This document shows, piece after piece, positions 16,527 through 26,041 of a stretch of 64,000 nucleotides of DNA. The stretch covers positions 1-64,000 of the forward strand of contig JASMDX010000080.1 in assembly GCA_030752605.1 (NCBI GenBank), given 5' to 3'. Within the stretch, counting starts at the first letter, position 1; the number at the start of each line of letters is the position of its first letter. A program made the position numbers and the translations under genes. The notes below the pieces were generated by a model. It searched no databases. It was not told where the DNA came from and saw only the letters and a list, made by a program, of their open reading frames with translations. This DNA is from GCA-2731375 sp002731375. Lineage in GTDB: Bacteria > Pseudomonadota > Alphaproteobacteria > GCA-2731375.

Positions 16527-17011
16527 CTAGGCGGCATCGTCCATTCGGATTAGTATGGTCGGCATGAAGGTTTGCAGAAACCCACTGACAATAACCAGGA
16601 CGACAAAAGCCAGAAACTAGCGGGGTGCCCATTTTGGTTCGTCAAACAACATCGCCCCCATGGGGCATATCAGGGACCAAATGATAACAGCGCTGCCATT
16701 AACGAACCCACCCAGCGCGGTCATTAGAAAAAGGGGTGGCAAAAGGATCAATAACAGCTGGCTAAAGCGAAAAAAGTGGTACTACCCCGTCAGACCAAAA
16801 TGGATAATGCTGAGCAGGGAAAAGGCCGCGTAGATAAATGGAATAGCCCCTGCAACCGTCTCGCCAAAGGCAAAATACATCAGGCCCCAGGGGGAGCCGG
16901 AAAAACGAAGGGTACGGAACAGGCCACTAGCAAGACCTTTTGCAAGCGTACATCATCGTCGTCCGCCGGGTCTACGCCGATGCGGGTCACCCATCCGAGA
17001 ACGGGTTTCAT
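16527..17011 (-). pseudogene. Class III adenylate cyclase, membrane part only, degraded
   Basis: The minus strand starts at an ATG at 17011 behind a GGAG-containing leader and encodes an N-terminus with RIGVDPADDDDVRLQKVLL. It then shifts frame near 16,900 and continues as a hydrophobic region with LGGFVNGSAVIIWSL and CPMGAMLF. In my knowledge this is the membrane-sensor half of a family of class III adenylate/guanylate cyclases. In-frame TAG codons occur at 16,782-16,784 and 16,617-16,619, and the frame ends at 16,527. The catalytic cyclase domain is missing. The gene is dead but was recently recognisable. Between it and EamA (16,458-16,526) there is only promoter space. Confidence 0.6.
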
Positions 17012-17027
17012 CACCCTCTTACTCCTG

Positions 17028-17897
17028 CTATGCCAAAACCCGCTCGGCAATGGCCAGAATGCGGTTCATCTCGCGCAACACCGGTTTTTCGATCAATTTG
17101 CCGTCGACTACGACCAAACCCGTATCCGCATCGGCAAAGGCCTGCAGAATGCGCTTGGCGTGCGCCACCTGGGCATCGTCGGGAGTGAAGACTTTGTTCA
17201 GAATGGGGATCTGCTTTGGATGGATGGAGCCCTTGCCGGAAAAACCCAGATCGCGAGACAGGCTGGCTTCCGTTGCCATGCCGTCGGGATCTTCCAAGTC
17301 CAGATAAGGCACATCAATGGCGTCAACGCCAACCGAAGCGGCAGCATGCGCGATGCGGGAGCGGGCATAGAGCAATGGCTCCCAAGCGTTCTTGCAGCGC
17401 AGCTCCGCCGCCATATCGACGCCGCCGAAGAACAGCGCATCAATGCGCGTTGAAGCATGCGCGATATCGTAGGCCGCCTCCAACCCTTCGTTGGTTTCGA
17501 TAATGATATGCAGACGGGTTTCGTCATGGCCGCGCTCGCTCAACAGATCATCCAGCCAGATCACTTCATCCGGGGTTTTCACCTTGGGCAGCATCAACGC
17601 GGGCGGCGGGGTATCCGTGGCGAGGACCGCCTGCACATCCGCCAGGCCGATCTCGGTGCGCACGCAGTTGATGCGGACGATACGCTCCACGCCATCATCC
17701 TTCTGTGGTTCGGCGAACAACGCCAGGCCCTTGGCCCGTGCCTCGGCCTTGTCCTTGGGCGCGATGCCGTCTTCCAGTTCAACACAGACAATGTCGGTGC
17801 CGCAGGCCAAGGCTTTTGGAAACATGTCCGGGCGCAGTCCCGGCGAAAATATAAAACTGCGCCGGGGCCGCACCGCCCGCTCGGTCTGCTCAACCAT
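17028..17897 (-). CDS. HpcH/HpaI aldolase / citrate lyase family CoA-ester lyase
   Basis: A 289-residue TIM-barrel protein of the citrate lyase beta / malyl-CoA lyase family, which cleaves or forms C-C bonds in 3-hydroxyacyl-CoA or related esters with a divalent metal. Visible motifs are RRSFIFSPG at the start, CVELEDGIAPKDK (about 38-50), RIVRINCVRTE (substrate-binding Arg), LMLPKVKTPDE, IIETNEGL (metal-binding Glu) and GKGSIHPKQI near residue 245. The exact substrate is open. It is transcribed away from the FAD-oxidoreductase/amidohydrolase/CobW row with a 147-bp shared upstream region, so common regulation is possible. The adenylate cyclase remnant starts 17 bases after its stop. Confidence 0.88.
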   Translation of the reverse strand: MVEQTERAVRPRRSFIFSPGLRPDMFPKALACGTDIVCVELEDGIAPKDKAEARAKGLALFAEPQKDDGVERIVRINCVRTEIGLADVQAVLATDTPPPALMLPKVKTPDEVIWLDDLLSERGHDETRLHIIIETNEGLEAAYDIAHASTRIDALFFGGVDMAAELRCKNAWEPLLYARSRIAHAAASVGVDAIDVPYLDLEDPDGMATEASLSRDLGFSGKGSIHPKQIPILNKVFTPDDAQVAHAKRILQAFADADTGLVVVDGKLIEKPVLREMNRILAIAERVLA

Positions 17898-18044
17898 TCG
17901 CTATATCCTCTATCCATTTACGGCGCGAACCATACAGCGCCCTTCAGAAAGCAGGTTATAGGAATATGATTCGAGTGTCCCAGCGTTTGTGACCAAGCGA
18001 TGAATGGTGCTAGCCTTGCCGGCAAAGGGTGAAGGAGTGACGGC

Positions 18045-19502
18045 ATGAGCGGCGAAAATTTCACCAATTCCAATGGCGGCATACGAAGCACCGAAATTTT
18101 CGGTGGCAAGGACCGCGCACCAAGACGCCCGCGTCCAGCCATGACCATCAAGGAGGCTGCGCGGGAAACACCCGTTTTCGCCGAGACAGATGTGCTGGTG
18201 GTCGGCGGCGGGCCAGCAGGAACCTCGGCAGCCATCGCTGCCGGACGCTTGGGCGCCGATGTGACGTTGGTGGAGCGGTACAACCATCTGGGCGGGCTGT
18301 CCACGGGCGGGCTGGTGCTGTGGATTGACCGTATGTCGGATTGGAGCGGCCAGCAGGTTATCTCGGGCATCGCCCACGACTATCTCGACCGGCTACCATC
18401 CGAGGCAAAGCAGGGCCCAGCACGTAGTGATTGGGGCTCCACCGATGCCGCCACCGCTGCCTATTGGCGCCAGCGCACGGCGGCCTTTCACGATATCGTC
18501 ACCTGGTCGCCAACCATAGATCCCGAAGCGCTAAAGACACTGTCCTTGGAGATGGCACTGGAACAAGATGTCCGCCTGACCTTCCATGCCTGGGCCGTCG
18601 AACCAATTATCGAGGATGGCGTGATGCACGGCGCCATCTTCGAGAGCAAGGAAGGCCGCCAGGCAATCCTAGCCAAGGTGGTGATCGATACCACGGGCGA
18701 TGCGGATCTGCTGGCCCGCGCGGGCCTCTCGTTCGAAACCGACAGCGATCCATCCGATATCCACAGCTGCATTAATACCGCCTTCATGATCGGTGGCGTC
18801 GATATGGAGCGCTGGCTGGAGTTCAAAACCGGCAACGAGCAGGGCTTCAAGGACTTCATGGCGCGCGGGCGCGAGCGGCTGCAATATTTCGAACGGCCCT
18901 TCGTCTCATGGCGCAACGATGTTGCCTTGTTCATGGGCCCGCGGCTGGCAGGCTACAACGCCATAGATGTGGAGGATTTGAGCGCAGTCGAGGTGCGCTC
19001 CCGGCAACTGACCGTCGGCCATGTGGAAATCTACAAGGCCCGCGCGCCGGGATTCGAGAATGCCTTCCTGATGCTCGGCGCGCCGCAAATCGGCGTCCGT
19101 CACAGCCGCCGCCTGTTGGGTATGGAGAAAGTGGTGCGGGCAGACTGGGACGCAGGCGAAATCCGGGACAGTGAAGTCGGTGTTTCCACGTCATTGGCGC
19201 CGAAATTCCCAAATATCTCTGTACCCTATGGCGCCCTGGTGCCGGCGGGTATTGACGGTGTGCTGGGAGCGGGCCGGCACGTGGCTTGTGACACAAATTC
19301 CCATTCGTTCCTGCGCGAGGTGCCGCAATGCTGGCTGACTGGCCACGCCGCCGGCATAGCGGCGGCGCTGTCGGCGGATGCGGGCATCCTGCCCCGCCAA
19401 ATGAATCCCCGCCTGATCCAGCAGGAATTGCTGCGCCAGGGTGCCTATCTCTCCCCGGCGACCGTTTTGGCGGCAGGCACGGCGACAAAGGCAGCGGAAT
19501 AG
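18045..19502 (+). CDS. FAD-dependent oxidoreductase (FAD_oxidored family)
   Basis: A 485-residue soluble flavoprotein. The dinucleotide-binding motif is VLVVGGGPAGTSAAIAAG (about 50-67), followed by an acidic residue closing the beta-alpha-beta unit (LVERYNHLGGLSTGG). Further support is VVIDTTGDADLLARAG near 215, which is typical of the FAD-dependent family related to HdrA-like and hydroxylysine-type oxidases. No iron-sulfur cysteine cluster is evident. The start at 18045 has a good AAGGAG Shine-Dalgarno; an ATG at 18141 would give a shorter N-terminus. The next gene begins 3 bases after the stop, so it is co-transcribed with the amidohydrolase. Substrate unknown. Confidence 0.85.
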   Translation: MSGENFTNSNGGIRSTEIFGGKDRAPRRPRPAMTIKEAARETPVFAETDVLVVGGGPAGTSAAIAAGRLGADVTLVERYNHLGGLSTGGLVLWIDRMSDWSGQQVISGIAHDYLDRLPSEAKQGPARSDWGSTDAATAAYWRQRTAAFHDIVTWSPTIDPEALKTLSLEMALEQDVRLTFHAWAVEPIIEDGVMHGAIFESKEGRQAILAKVVIDTTGDADLLARAGLSFETDSDPSDIHSCINTAFMIGGVDMERWLEFKTGNEQGFKDFMARGRERLQYFERPFVSWRNDVALFMGPRLAGYNAIDVEDLSAVEVRSRQLTVGHVEIYKARAPGFENAFLMLGAPQIGVRHSRRLLGMEKVVRADWDAGEIRDSEVGVSTSLAPKFPNISVPYGALVPAGIDGVLGAGRHVACDTNSHSFLREVPQCWLTGHAAGIAAALSADAGILPRQMNPRLIQQELLRQGAYLSPATVLAAGTATKAAE

Positions 19503-19505
19503 CTC

Positions 19506-21173
19506 ATGGACCGGATGACGGTCTTCACCGCGTGGCGCATCCGCACCATGGATCCAGGCCGTCCCGTAGCCACGGCCATAGCCGTGGCCGATGGCCGAAT
19601 TGTCTCGGTCGGCAGTCTGGAAAGCATGCAGCCGTGGTTGCGCCGTGTTCCCCATGACATTGATGACAGCTTCAAGGACAAGGTCCTGATGCCGGGCTTC
19701 ATTGATCCGCATACTCATCTGCGCCTGTCGGGGACCTACATGGGCCTGCACTATGTGGGGCCGATCCCGTCTCACACGGACGAAGGACCGCAGGCCGGCC
19801 TGCCGGACCGGCAGGATGTCATAGCCCGCCTGACAGAGCTGGTCGATGCGGCCAACGATCCCAATCGCCCGATCATTGCCTGGGGTTATGATCCGGGCAT
19901 GCAGGGCGGTCATTTGGACCGGGATATACTGGATGCCATATCCGACGAGGTGCCGTTGTGGGTAATGTGTTATGCGCCGCATATTGTCTATACGAACTCG
20001 CCCATGCTGGACCGGACCGACGTTTCGGAAGAGACCACGGCACATGGCATAGGGCGCTATCCCGATGGCCGCCTAAACGGCTGGTTTATCGAAACCGGCG
20101 CGGTTGGTATCGCCTCCAGGCCGGTGCGCGACGAACTATACCGCCCTGGCTTTGGCCTTGCCGCCCTGCGGCGTCAGGCCACTGTCGCCATTAACAATGG
20201 CATCACCACCGTCGCCGACCTGGGCTGGGGCTTGGAATCGTTTGAGCAGGAATGGGATGACCATTACGAGGCCGTGAACGACCCCGGCTTTCCATTGCGC
20301 ATGTTGATGATCCCGTTCGATGCTCGTCTGGTCGCCAAGTTTGGCGAAGAGCGTTTCGATTACCTTGACCAGATGCGTGGGAAATCAACGGGCAAACTGT
20401 CAGTGCATGGGGTGAAGTTCATCAATGACGGCTCCTACCCTTCCATGACTCTACAGCTGAACTATCCCGGTTATCTAGATGGCGAACAGGGCCTGACCGG
20501 CGAGACACCGTGGGAGGACATGGTTGATCGGATGCTGCCATACTGGCAATCCGGAATTCAGATCCATTCCCATGCCAATGGCGATGCCACCGTCGACATG
20601 ACCCTGAGCACCCTGGCCGAGCTGCAACAGCGGCACCCGCGCTTTGACCACCGCTTCACCGTGGAGCATTATTGTATCTCCACCGTGGCTCAAGGCCGGC
20701 GGCTGGCGGCCCTGGGCGGATTGGCCAGTGTCAATCCTTACTTTGTTCACTACCGCTCGCTAATTCATGCCGATAGCGGCTTTGGCCCGGACCGCGCGGA
20801 GACGACGGCGCGCCTGGGCACCCTGGCCGAGGCCGGCGTGACCTTTGCCCTGCATTCCGATTACAATCTGGTGGTCGGGCCCATGGCGCCGCTGATCGCG
20901 GCCTGGGTGGCAGTCAACCGGATCGCTGGCGACGAGGCGACGGTAATGGCGCCGGGCGAGCGGATCTCGGTCGACCGGGCCCTGCGCGCGATTACCGTCG
21001 ATGCCGCCTTCGTGCTACGTCGAGACCATGAAATCGGCAGTCTGGAGGTCGGAAAGCTGGCTGATCTAGCGATCCTTGGCGCCGACCCTTACGAGGTTGA
21101 GCCGATAGACCTACGCAATGTGCCGGTGTTAGGGACCATCGTCGGCGGCGCTGTTCATATGGCCAATGACTAA
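19506..21173 (+). CDS. Amidohydrolase family protein (YtcJ-like)
   Basis: A 555-residue metal-dependent hydrolase of the amidohydrolase 3 type. It has a small N-terminal beta sandwich, the metal motif PGFIDPHTHL (His69, His71), a further pair HSHANGD near 355, HRFTVEHYC near 382, and LHSDYNLVVGP near 453. It ends with the family's VGKLADLAILGADPY segment. Such enzymes hydrolyse amides or N-formyl groups of small molecules; the substrate cannot be told. It overlaps the CobW-like gene by 8 bases and follows the FAD oxidoreductase by 3, so the three form one operon. Confidence 0.9.
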   Translation: MDRMTVFTAWRIRTMDPGRPVATAIAVADGRIVSVGSLESMQPWLRRVPHDIDDSFKDKVLMPGFIDPHTHLRLSGTYMGLHYVGPIPSHTDEGPQAGLPDRQDVIARLTELVDAANDPNRPIIAWGYDPGMQGGHLDRDILDAISDEVPLWVMCYAPHIVYTNSPMLDRTDVSEETTAHGIGRYPDGRLNGWFIETGAVGIASRPVRDELYRPGFGLAALRRQATVAINNGITTVADLGWGLESFEQEWDDHYEAVNDPGFPLRMLMIPFDARLVAKFGEERFDYLDQMRGKSTGKLSVHGVKFINDGSYPSMTLQLNYPGYLDGEQGLTGETPWEDMVDRMLPYWQSGIQIHSHANGDATVDMTLSTLAELQQRHPRFDHRFTVEHYCISTVAQGRRLAALGGLASVNPYFVHYRSLIHADSGFGPDRAETTARLGTLAEAGVTFALHSDYNLVVGPMAPLIAAWVAVNRIAGDEATVMAPGERISVDRALRAITVDAAFVLRRDHEIGSLEVGKLADLAILGADPYEVEPIDLRNVPVLGTIVGGAVHMAND

Positions 21174-22197
21174 ATCTGCCGATCCGCGCCGCCTGCTGAC
21201 GGAATGGGATTTTCTGCTCTCGTCCCTGCAAGGATCGGTTACGGCGCAAGCGGGCGCAAAACGCACATCGGTGACAATCCTGGCCGGCTTCCTTGGCTCC
21301 GGCAAGACTACCATGCTGCGGCATTTGTTACAGGGTAGCCATGGCCTGAAACTGGCGGCGGTAGTCAACGATATTGGCGCGGTGAACATAGATGCCGCCC
21401 TAATCGCCAATGCCGGAGGCGATGTCATCGAGCTGACGAATGGTTGTAGCTGTTGTTCCCTGGGCCCCGAGCTTGGCCACTCCATCAACGAACTTAGCCG
21501 GCGGGCAGAGCCGCTAGACGGCATCCTGGTGGAGGCCAGCGGCATCGCCGACCCCGCGGGCATGGGCGCGGTGGTGACCGCCAACGCCAACACCCGCCTT
21601 GACGGTATCATCACAGTGCTTGATGCAAGCGCCCTTGATAGTTGGCTTGATAACCCCGCGGCGGCACCGTTGTTTAAAAGGCAGCTGGATGCGGCGCATT
21701 TGCTGGTGCTGAACAAAACTGACCTGATCGATGACGAAGCAGAGGTGGCGGCAACCGCGCACCTGGCCCAACTGGCCCCTGGCCGCACGGTGATCGCGAC
21801 CGAACAGGGCCGGTTGCAAGCGGACCTGGCGCTTGGCGCGGCCCTGCGCGGCGCGCGGCCCGAGCCGGCGCATCTGCATCACGAAGCGGCGCGCTTCGCC
21901 ACGCGAACCATAATGCCAGACGGACCTGTTGACCGGCAACAACTAGCGGCATTCCTGGCCAGCCCGCCAGAGGGTCTGCTGCGGGTCAAGGGCTTTGTCG
22001 AAGTCCAGGATACACCAGGCCGCCTGCAAACGGTGCAAGCCGTTGGCCGAACATGGAGTATTGAACCGCAGGCCAACACCGGCGCGGTCAAGCTAGAAGA
22101 AGGCAGCCTGGTTCTGATCGGCCTTGCGGAACAGCTACAGCTTTGGGACCAAGCAGCTTTTACAGCGTTGCCAGGAATTTTCCATACGCCCGGTTGA
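21166..22197 (+). CDS. CobW/COG0523 family GTP-binding metallochaperone
   Basis: A 343-residue P-loop GTPase of the COG0523 family. It has Walker A GFLGSGKT (41-48), the metal-binding CxCC motif NGCSCC with Cys94, Cys96 and Cys97, EASGIADP, LNKTDLID (the GTP-specificity NKxD), and a C-terminal CobW_C domain (LLRVKGFVE...). The family delivers metal ions to particular enzymes or helps in zinc stress. Its start lies inside the 3' end of the amidohydrolase gene, so the metal-dependent amidohydrolase is an obvious client candidate. That assignment is inference. An N-terminal extension of about 30 residues precedes the GTPase core. Confidence 0.88.
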   Translation: MTKSADPRRLLTEWDFLLSSLQGSVTAQAGAKRTSVTILAGFLGSGKTTMLRHLLQGSHGLKLAAVVNDIGAVNIDAALIANAGGDVIELTNGCSCCSLGPELGHSINELSRRAEPLDGILVEASGIADPAGMGAVVTANANTRLDGIITVLDASALDSWLDNPAAAPLFKRQLDAAHLLVLNKTDLIDDEAEVAATAHLAQLAPGRTVIATEQGRLQADLALGAALRGARPEPAHLHHEAARFATRTIMPDGPVDRQQLAAFLASPPEGLLRVKGFVEVQDTPGRLQTVQAVGRTWSIEPQANTGAVKLEEGSLVLIGLAEQLQLWDQAAFTALPGIFHTPG

Positions 22198-22399
22198 CGG
22201 CGCCGGGAATGCGCCTGGCCATGTAGTTAGAGCCTTCGAGAAAGTCGTTGTCGCCATCACCAATGATCGCCAAGGTCGGCAGCTCTTTAACCGCTATACC
22301 ATTGAAGAAGAACGAATCGCCCCTAAGGACGGACAAGGTCAAAAGCATGCCCCACTCGAGCGGGCTCATTGCTTTGTTGATCTGCGTTTGCGTCGACAT
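22160..22399 (-). pseudogene. Chimeric remnant: EamA first helix joined to an alpha/beta-hydrolase fragment
   Basis: A 79-codon minus-strand frame contains two unrelated family signatures. The first half (SPLEWGMLLTLSVLRG, then DSFFFNGIAVKELPTL) matches the first transmembrane helix of an EamA transporter. The second half (PTLAIIGDGDNDFLEG, then SNYMARRIPGA) matches the strand before the C-terminal catalytic residues of an alpha/beta hydrolase. The two join at PTL, which fits a deletion at a short shared sequence. It overlaps the 3' end of the CobW gene by 38 bases. Neither part can be functional alone. It fills the gap before soxG. Confidence 0.45.
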
Positions 22400-22466
22400 C
22401 AGCTTTCCTTCCAATGCGATGAAACACCGATCCGGCCCGCCTTGCGCTCCGTTTCTTGCACTCGAA

Positions 22467-23039
22467 CTATTTTGGAAGATACTCCCGCGCAGCATCGGTT
22501 AGGCTGTGCCAGGCGTAATCAGCAAAGCTGCGGGCCACATGGATGCGGTAGCCGCCGTCGGTCTGGGGCACCAGCAGCACACTGCAACCGGCCAAGATGC
22601 TGCGGGCACAACGGCCGGGCACAAGGTCCGGGCTTTCCAGGTCCAGGGGACAAAGTTTTGCCAAGACATCGCGGCAGCGGTTGCCTGAAAGGGCGATGAT
22701 TTGCTGGCCATCGCCATTTTCCAACATGGCGTGCCGGGTCCCGGCGAGTGCCTGGGTCAAGCTTTCGGACGCTGCCAGACCAAGCAGCAGCCATTCATTG
22801 GGGCCAAGCCAATAGGCCGTGACTGCACCGCCATCCGCGGCCTGGTTCGGCGACAGGAGCAGGTCAAAGCCAAGGCCGGCGCGAAATCCTTCCAAAAATC
22901 CCACATCATCGCTCTCGCCACGCAGGATAAACGATGACTGATAGGGCTGGGCATGCAGCATAACAGCGGCGTCTTCAGGCCGCGTCTGCACGGCGGCCAG
23001 AGCCAGATGATCCAGTGGTTCGTGGCGTGGTTCGTTCAT
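22467..23039 (-). CDS. soxG: Sarcosine oxidase subunit gamma
   Basis: Subunit gamma (190 residues) of the heterotetrameric sarcosine oxidase, a small fold related to the C-terminal part of aminomethyltransferases. It reads smoothly from MNEPRHEPLDHLAL to the C-terminus AREYLPK, with WLGPNEWLLLG near residue 85 as the best family marker. It has no cofactor of its own and helps complete the tetramer. Its start overlaps the soxA stop as ATGA (23,036-23,039), so it is translationally coupled and last in soxB-D-A-G. Confidence 0.9.
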   Translation of the reverse strand: MNEPRHEPLDHLALAAVQTRPEDAAVMLHAQPYQSSFILRGESDDVGFLEGFRAGLGFDLLLSPNQAADGGAVTAYWLGPNEWLLLGLAASESLTQALAGTRHAMLENGDGQQIIALSGNRCRDVLAKLCPLDLESPDLVPGRCARSILAGCSVLLVPQTDGGYRIHVARSFADYAWHSLTDAAREYLPK

Positions 23040-26000
23040 TTGGCGCGCGCTCCCACATCGACAAAACGCGGCGCCGTCACCTTCGCCATCACCGCACGAC
23101 CGTCATAAGCGACATGGATGGTTTCACCATGGCGCTCATGGCCGCCCCGCAACAGGGCAAGGGCGAAGCTACGGCCCAGGTTGGGACTGTGATAGCTGGA
23201 AGTTACATGGCCAATCCCCACCTGCGGCGGCGCCGGGCTGGCACCTGCGATAAGCTGCGCACCTTCAGGCACCCGCAGATCGGGATCGTCGGTCAGCAGG
23301 CCGACCAGTTGCAGGCGGTCGCCGCGCGATGTGTCAGCGCGGGAAAGCGAACGCTTGCCAAGAAAGTCTTTCTTGCCACTGACCATGCGGCCCAGGCCCA
23401 GATCATGCGGCGTCACGGTACCGTCGGTCTCCTGGCCCACGATAATGAAGCCGACCTCGGCGCGCAGCACATGCATGGCCTCTGTGCCATAGGGCGTGAT
23501 TGCGTATTTCTCCCCGGCAGCCATGATGGCTTGCCAAAGAGCCGGTCCATGGCCTGCGGGCACGTTGATTTCAAATGACAATTCGCCGGTAAAGCCGATG
23601 CGGAAAATGCGTGTTTCGAAGCCAGCCACCTTTGCCGCCTGCCAGGTCATGGCCGGGAAGGCATCCGGTGATAGATCCAGTTTGGGGCAGAGTTCCATCA
23701 AAAGCTTGCGCGCGTTGGGGCCGCACAACGAGGCGACCGCCCATTGTTCCGTGCATGAGGTGCAATAAACCGCCAGCTCCGGCCACTCGGTCTGCAGCCA
23801 GTTTTCCAGCCAATCCAGTACTCGCGCTGCATTGCCGGTGGTGGTGGTCACATGGAAATGATTGAGGCCAAGGCGGGAGGTCACCCCGTCATCGAAGACC
23901 ATGCCGTCCTCGCCCAGCATCAGGCCATAGCGGCAGCCGCCCTCCGCCAGTCCCTTCCAGCCGTTGGTATAGATGCGGTTGAGAAATTCAGCCGCGTCCG
24001 GGCCCTGGATATCAATCTTGCCCAGGGTCGAGGCATCCATCAGGCCCAGGGAGGTCCGCGCGGCCAGAACCTCGCGGTCAACTGCCGCCGCCATGGTTTC
24101 GCCAACCCCATTTCCGCCAAAGTTGGGATAATAATACGGTCGCAACCACTGGCCCACCGGCTCGAACGCCGCGCCATTGGCCTGATGCCAGGAATGCATC
24201 GGCGTGCGGCGCACTGGGTCCAGCAACCCACCGACCCGCCGCCCGGCCAGGGCGCCAAGGGTAACCGGGGCGAAAGGTGGCCTGAAAGTGGTGTGGCCAA
24301 CCTGAGGAATATCAACGGCCAAGGCCTCGGCGACAATACCCAAGGCGTTGATATTCGAGGTCCGGCCCTGGTCCGTGCCCATGCCAGCGGTGGTATAGCG
24401 CTTCACATGCTCGATGGAGCGATAGCCTTCCCGCGCTGCTAGGCGGAGATCTGCGGCGGTTACGTCGGATTGAAAATCAACAAAAGCCTTACCCCGTCCG
24501 CCGCCCGGAATGGACCAGATCGGCAAAGGTGCCGTCAGGTCGGGTCCGGCATCGGCCACCGGCATGCGCGGATCCCGACCCAGGCGCCGCTTACCGGCCT
24601 GATTGGCGGCGAAGTTACCGGCATGGGCGCCCTGATCCAAACAATCTTGCAGCCCAAAGTCGCCATTGGCCGCACCTATCACGCGCACTGGCTGGACCGC
24701 GTCGCCAGGCAGGAAACAGCCCATGGCATCATTCCATTGCAGCTTGGCGCCGGATTGGGAAAACAGGTGCAGGCAGGGCGTCCAGCCTCCGGAATAACAA
24801 AACAGATCACATTCAATGCGCCGGCTCATGCCTCGAACAATGCCGTCTCCAGCCTCGTTCAGTTTGCCTATCCGTACCGCCGTGACAGCGTTGCGCCCTT
24901 CGACCGCGACAACGGCCCTCTCCGCCAGCACTTCGATGCCCTGTTCATCCAGGCGTGAGAGCCAACCCAGGGGCGCGGCTGGGCGCAGCTCCACCACCGC
25001 CGCAATTTCCACGCCGGCAAGGGCCAGGTCCAGGGCGGCTGGATAGGCGCTGTCGTTGTTGGTGAATAAGACAGCGCAGCGGCCGGGCCGCACGCCATAA
25101 CGGTTGGCATAGGTCTGCGCCGCTGCGGCTCCCATGACGCCGGGGCGGTCATTGTTACTTAGAACCAGCGGCCGTTCCAAGGCACCGGTAGCCAGGACCA
25201 CGTTTTCGGCACGGACCTGCCATAGCCGCTGGCGAGGCTGGTCAGGCTCCGGCTGCGCCAAATGATCCGCCACCCGCTCCAGCATGACCAGGGCATTGTG
25301 ATCGTAATAACCGGTTACAGTGGTCCGGGGCAGCAAACGCACGTTGTCAGCCTCTCCCAGCTCCGCCGCGACCCCGGCCACCCAGTCCATGCCAGACCCG
25401 CCATCTATGCGTTGACTATTGCCCAGCAAGGCACCGCCGAATTCGGCCCCTTCATCGGCCAGGATAACACGGGCCCCGGTACGCCCGGCCCACCGGGCCG
25501 CCGCCAGACCCGCCGGCCCAGCCCCCACCACCAAAACATCGCAATGGGCATATTGCTTGTCGTAATGGTCGGGGTCGGGTCTCTCCGCTGCCCGGCCCAG
25601 ACCCGCCATGCGCCGGATCACGGCTTCATAGGCGGGCCACAGGCTGGCCGGCCACATGAAGGTCTTGTAATAGAACCCGGCCGGAAATAGCGGCGACAGG
25701 CGATCGTTCAAGGCAGCTAGATCAAACTTCAGAGAGGGCCAGCGGTTCTGGCTTTCCGCCACCAGACCATCATAAAGAAGAATATCCGTTGCGCGCACAT
25801 TGGGTTCGGCCCGATCGCCCCGGCGCAGACATACCAGGCCATTGGGTTCCTCGCCCCCCGCCGCCATCAGGCCGCGCGGGCGGTGATACTTGAAGCTGCG
25901 GCCAACCACGCGCACGCCGTTGGCCAGCAGGGCCGAGGCCAGGGTATCGCCAGAATAGCCATGCATTGTTTGGCCATCGAACTGAAATGCCAGACGTTGC

Positions 26001-26041
26001 GCCCGGTCGATGCGGCCGCCCTGTGCGGTGCGCCCGCTCAT
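23036..26041 (-). CDS. soxA: Sarcosine oxidase subunit alpha
   Basis: The 1001-residue large subunit binds NAD and tetrahydrofolate and takes up the formaldehyde unit of sarcosine as 5,10-methylene-THF. It has an N-terminal ferredoxin-like/Fer2_4 region (LAFQFDGQTMHGYSGDTL), a Rossmann domain with DVLVVGAGPAGLAAARWAG near 170, a second nucleotide-binding part (VVLATGALERPLV), and a C-terminal aminomethyltransferase-like half (about 600-1001: FEPVGQWLRPYYY, GLMDASTLGKIDIQGPDAAEFL, GYRTEAMHVLRAE-type block). It overlaps soxD and soxG by four bases each, so the subunits are made in fixed ratio. Length is normal. Confidence 0.95.
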   Translation of the reverse strand: MSGRTAQGGRIDRAQRLAFQFDGQTMHGYSGDTLASALLANGVRVVGRSFKYHRPRGLMAAGGEEPNGLVCLRRGDRAEPNVRATDILLYDGLVAESQNRWPSLKFDLAALNDRLSPLFPAGFYYKTFMWPASLWPAYEAVIRRMAGLGRAAERPDPDHYDKQYAHCDVLVVGAGPAGLAAARWAGRTGARVILADEGAEFGGALLGNSQRIDGGSGMDWVAGVAAELGEADNVRLLPRTTVTGYYDHNALVMLERVADHLAQPEPDQPRQRLWQVRAENVVLATGALERPLVLSNNDRPGVMGAAAAQTYANRYGVRPGRCAVLFTNNDSAYPAALDLALAGVEIAAVVELRPAAPLGWLSRLDEQGIEVLAERAVVAVEGRNAVTAVRIGKLNEAGDGIVRGMSRRIECDLFCYSGGWTPCLHLFSQSGAKLQWNDAMGCFLPGDAVQPVRVIGAANGDFGLQDCLDQGAHAGNFAANQAGKRRLGRDPRMPVADAGPDLTAPLPIWSIPGGGRGKAFVDFQSDVTAADLRLAAREGYRSIEHVKRYTTAGMGTDQGRTSNINALGIVAEALAVDIPQVGHTTFRPPFAPVTLGALAGRRVGGLLDPVRRTPMHSWHQANGAAFEPVGQWLRPYYYPNFGGNGVGETMAAAVDREVLAARTSLGLMDASTLGKIDIQGPDAAEFLNRIYTNGWKGLAEGGCRYGLMLGEDGMVFDDGVTSRLGLNHFHVTTTTGNAARVLDWLENWLQTEWPELAVYCTSCTEQWAVASLCGPNARKLLMELCPKLDLSPDAFPAMTWQAAKVAGFETRIFRIGFTGELSFEINVPAGHGPALWQAIMAAGEKYAITPYGTEAMHVLRAEVGFIIVGQETDGTVTPHDLGLGRMVSGKKDFLGKRSLSRADTSRGDRLQLVGLLTDDPDLRVPEGAQLIAGASPAPPQVGIGHVTSSYHSPNLGRSFALALLRGGHERHGETIHVAYDGRAVMAKVTAPRFVDVGARAK

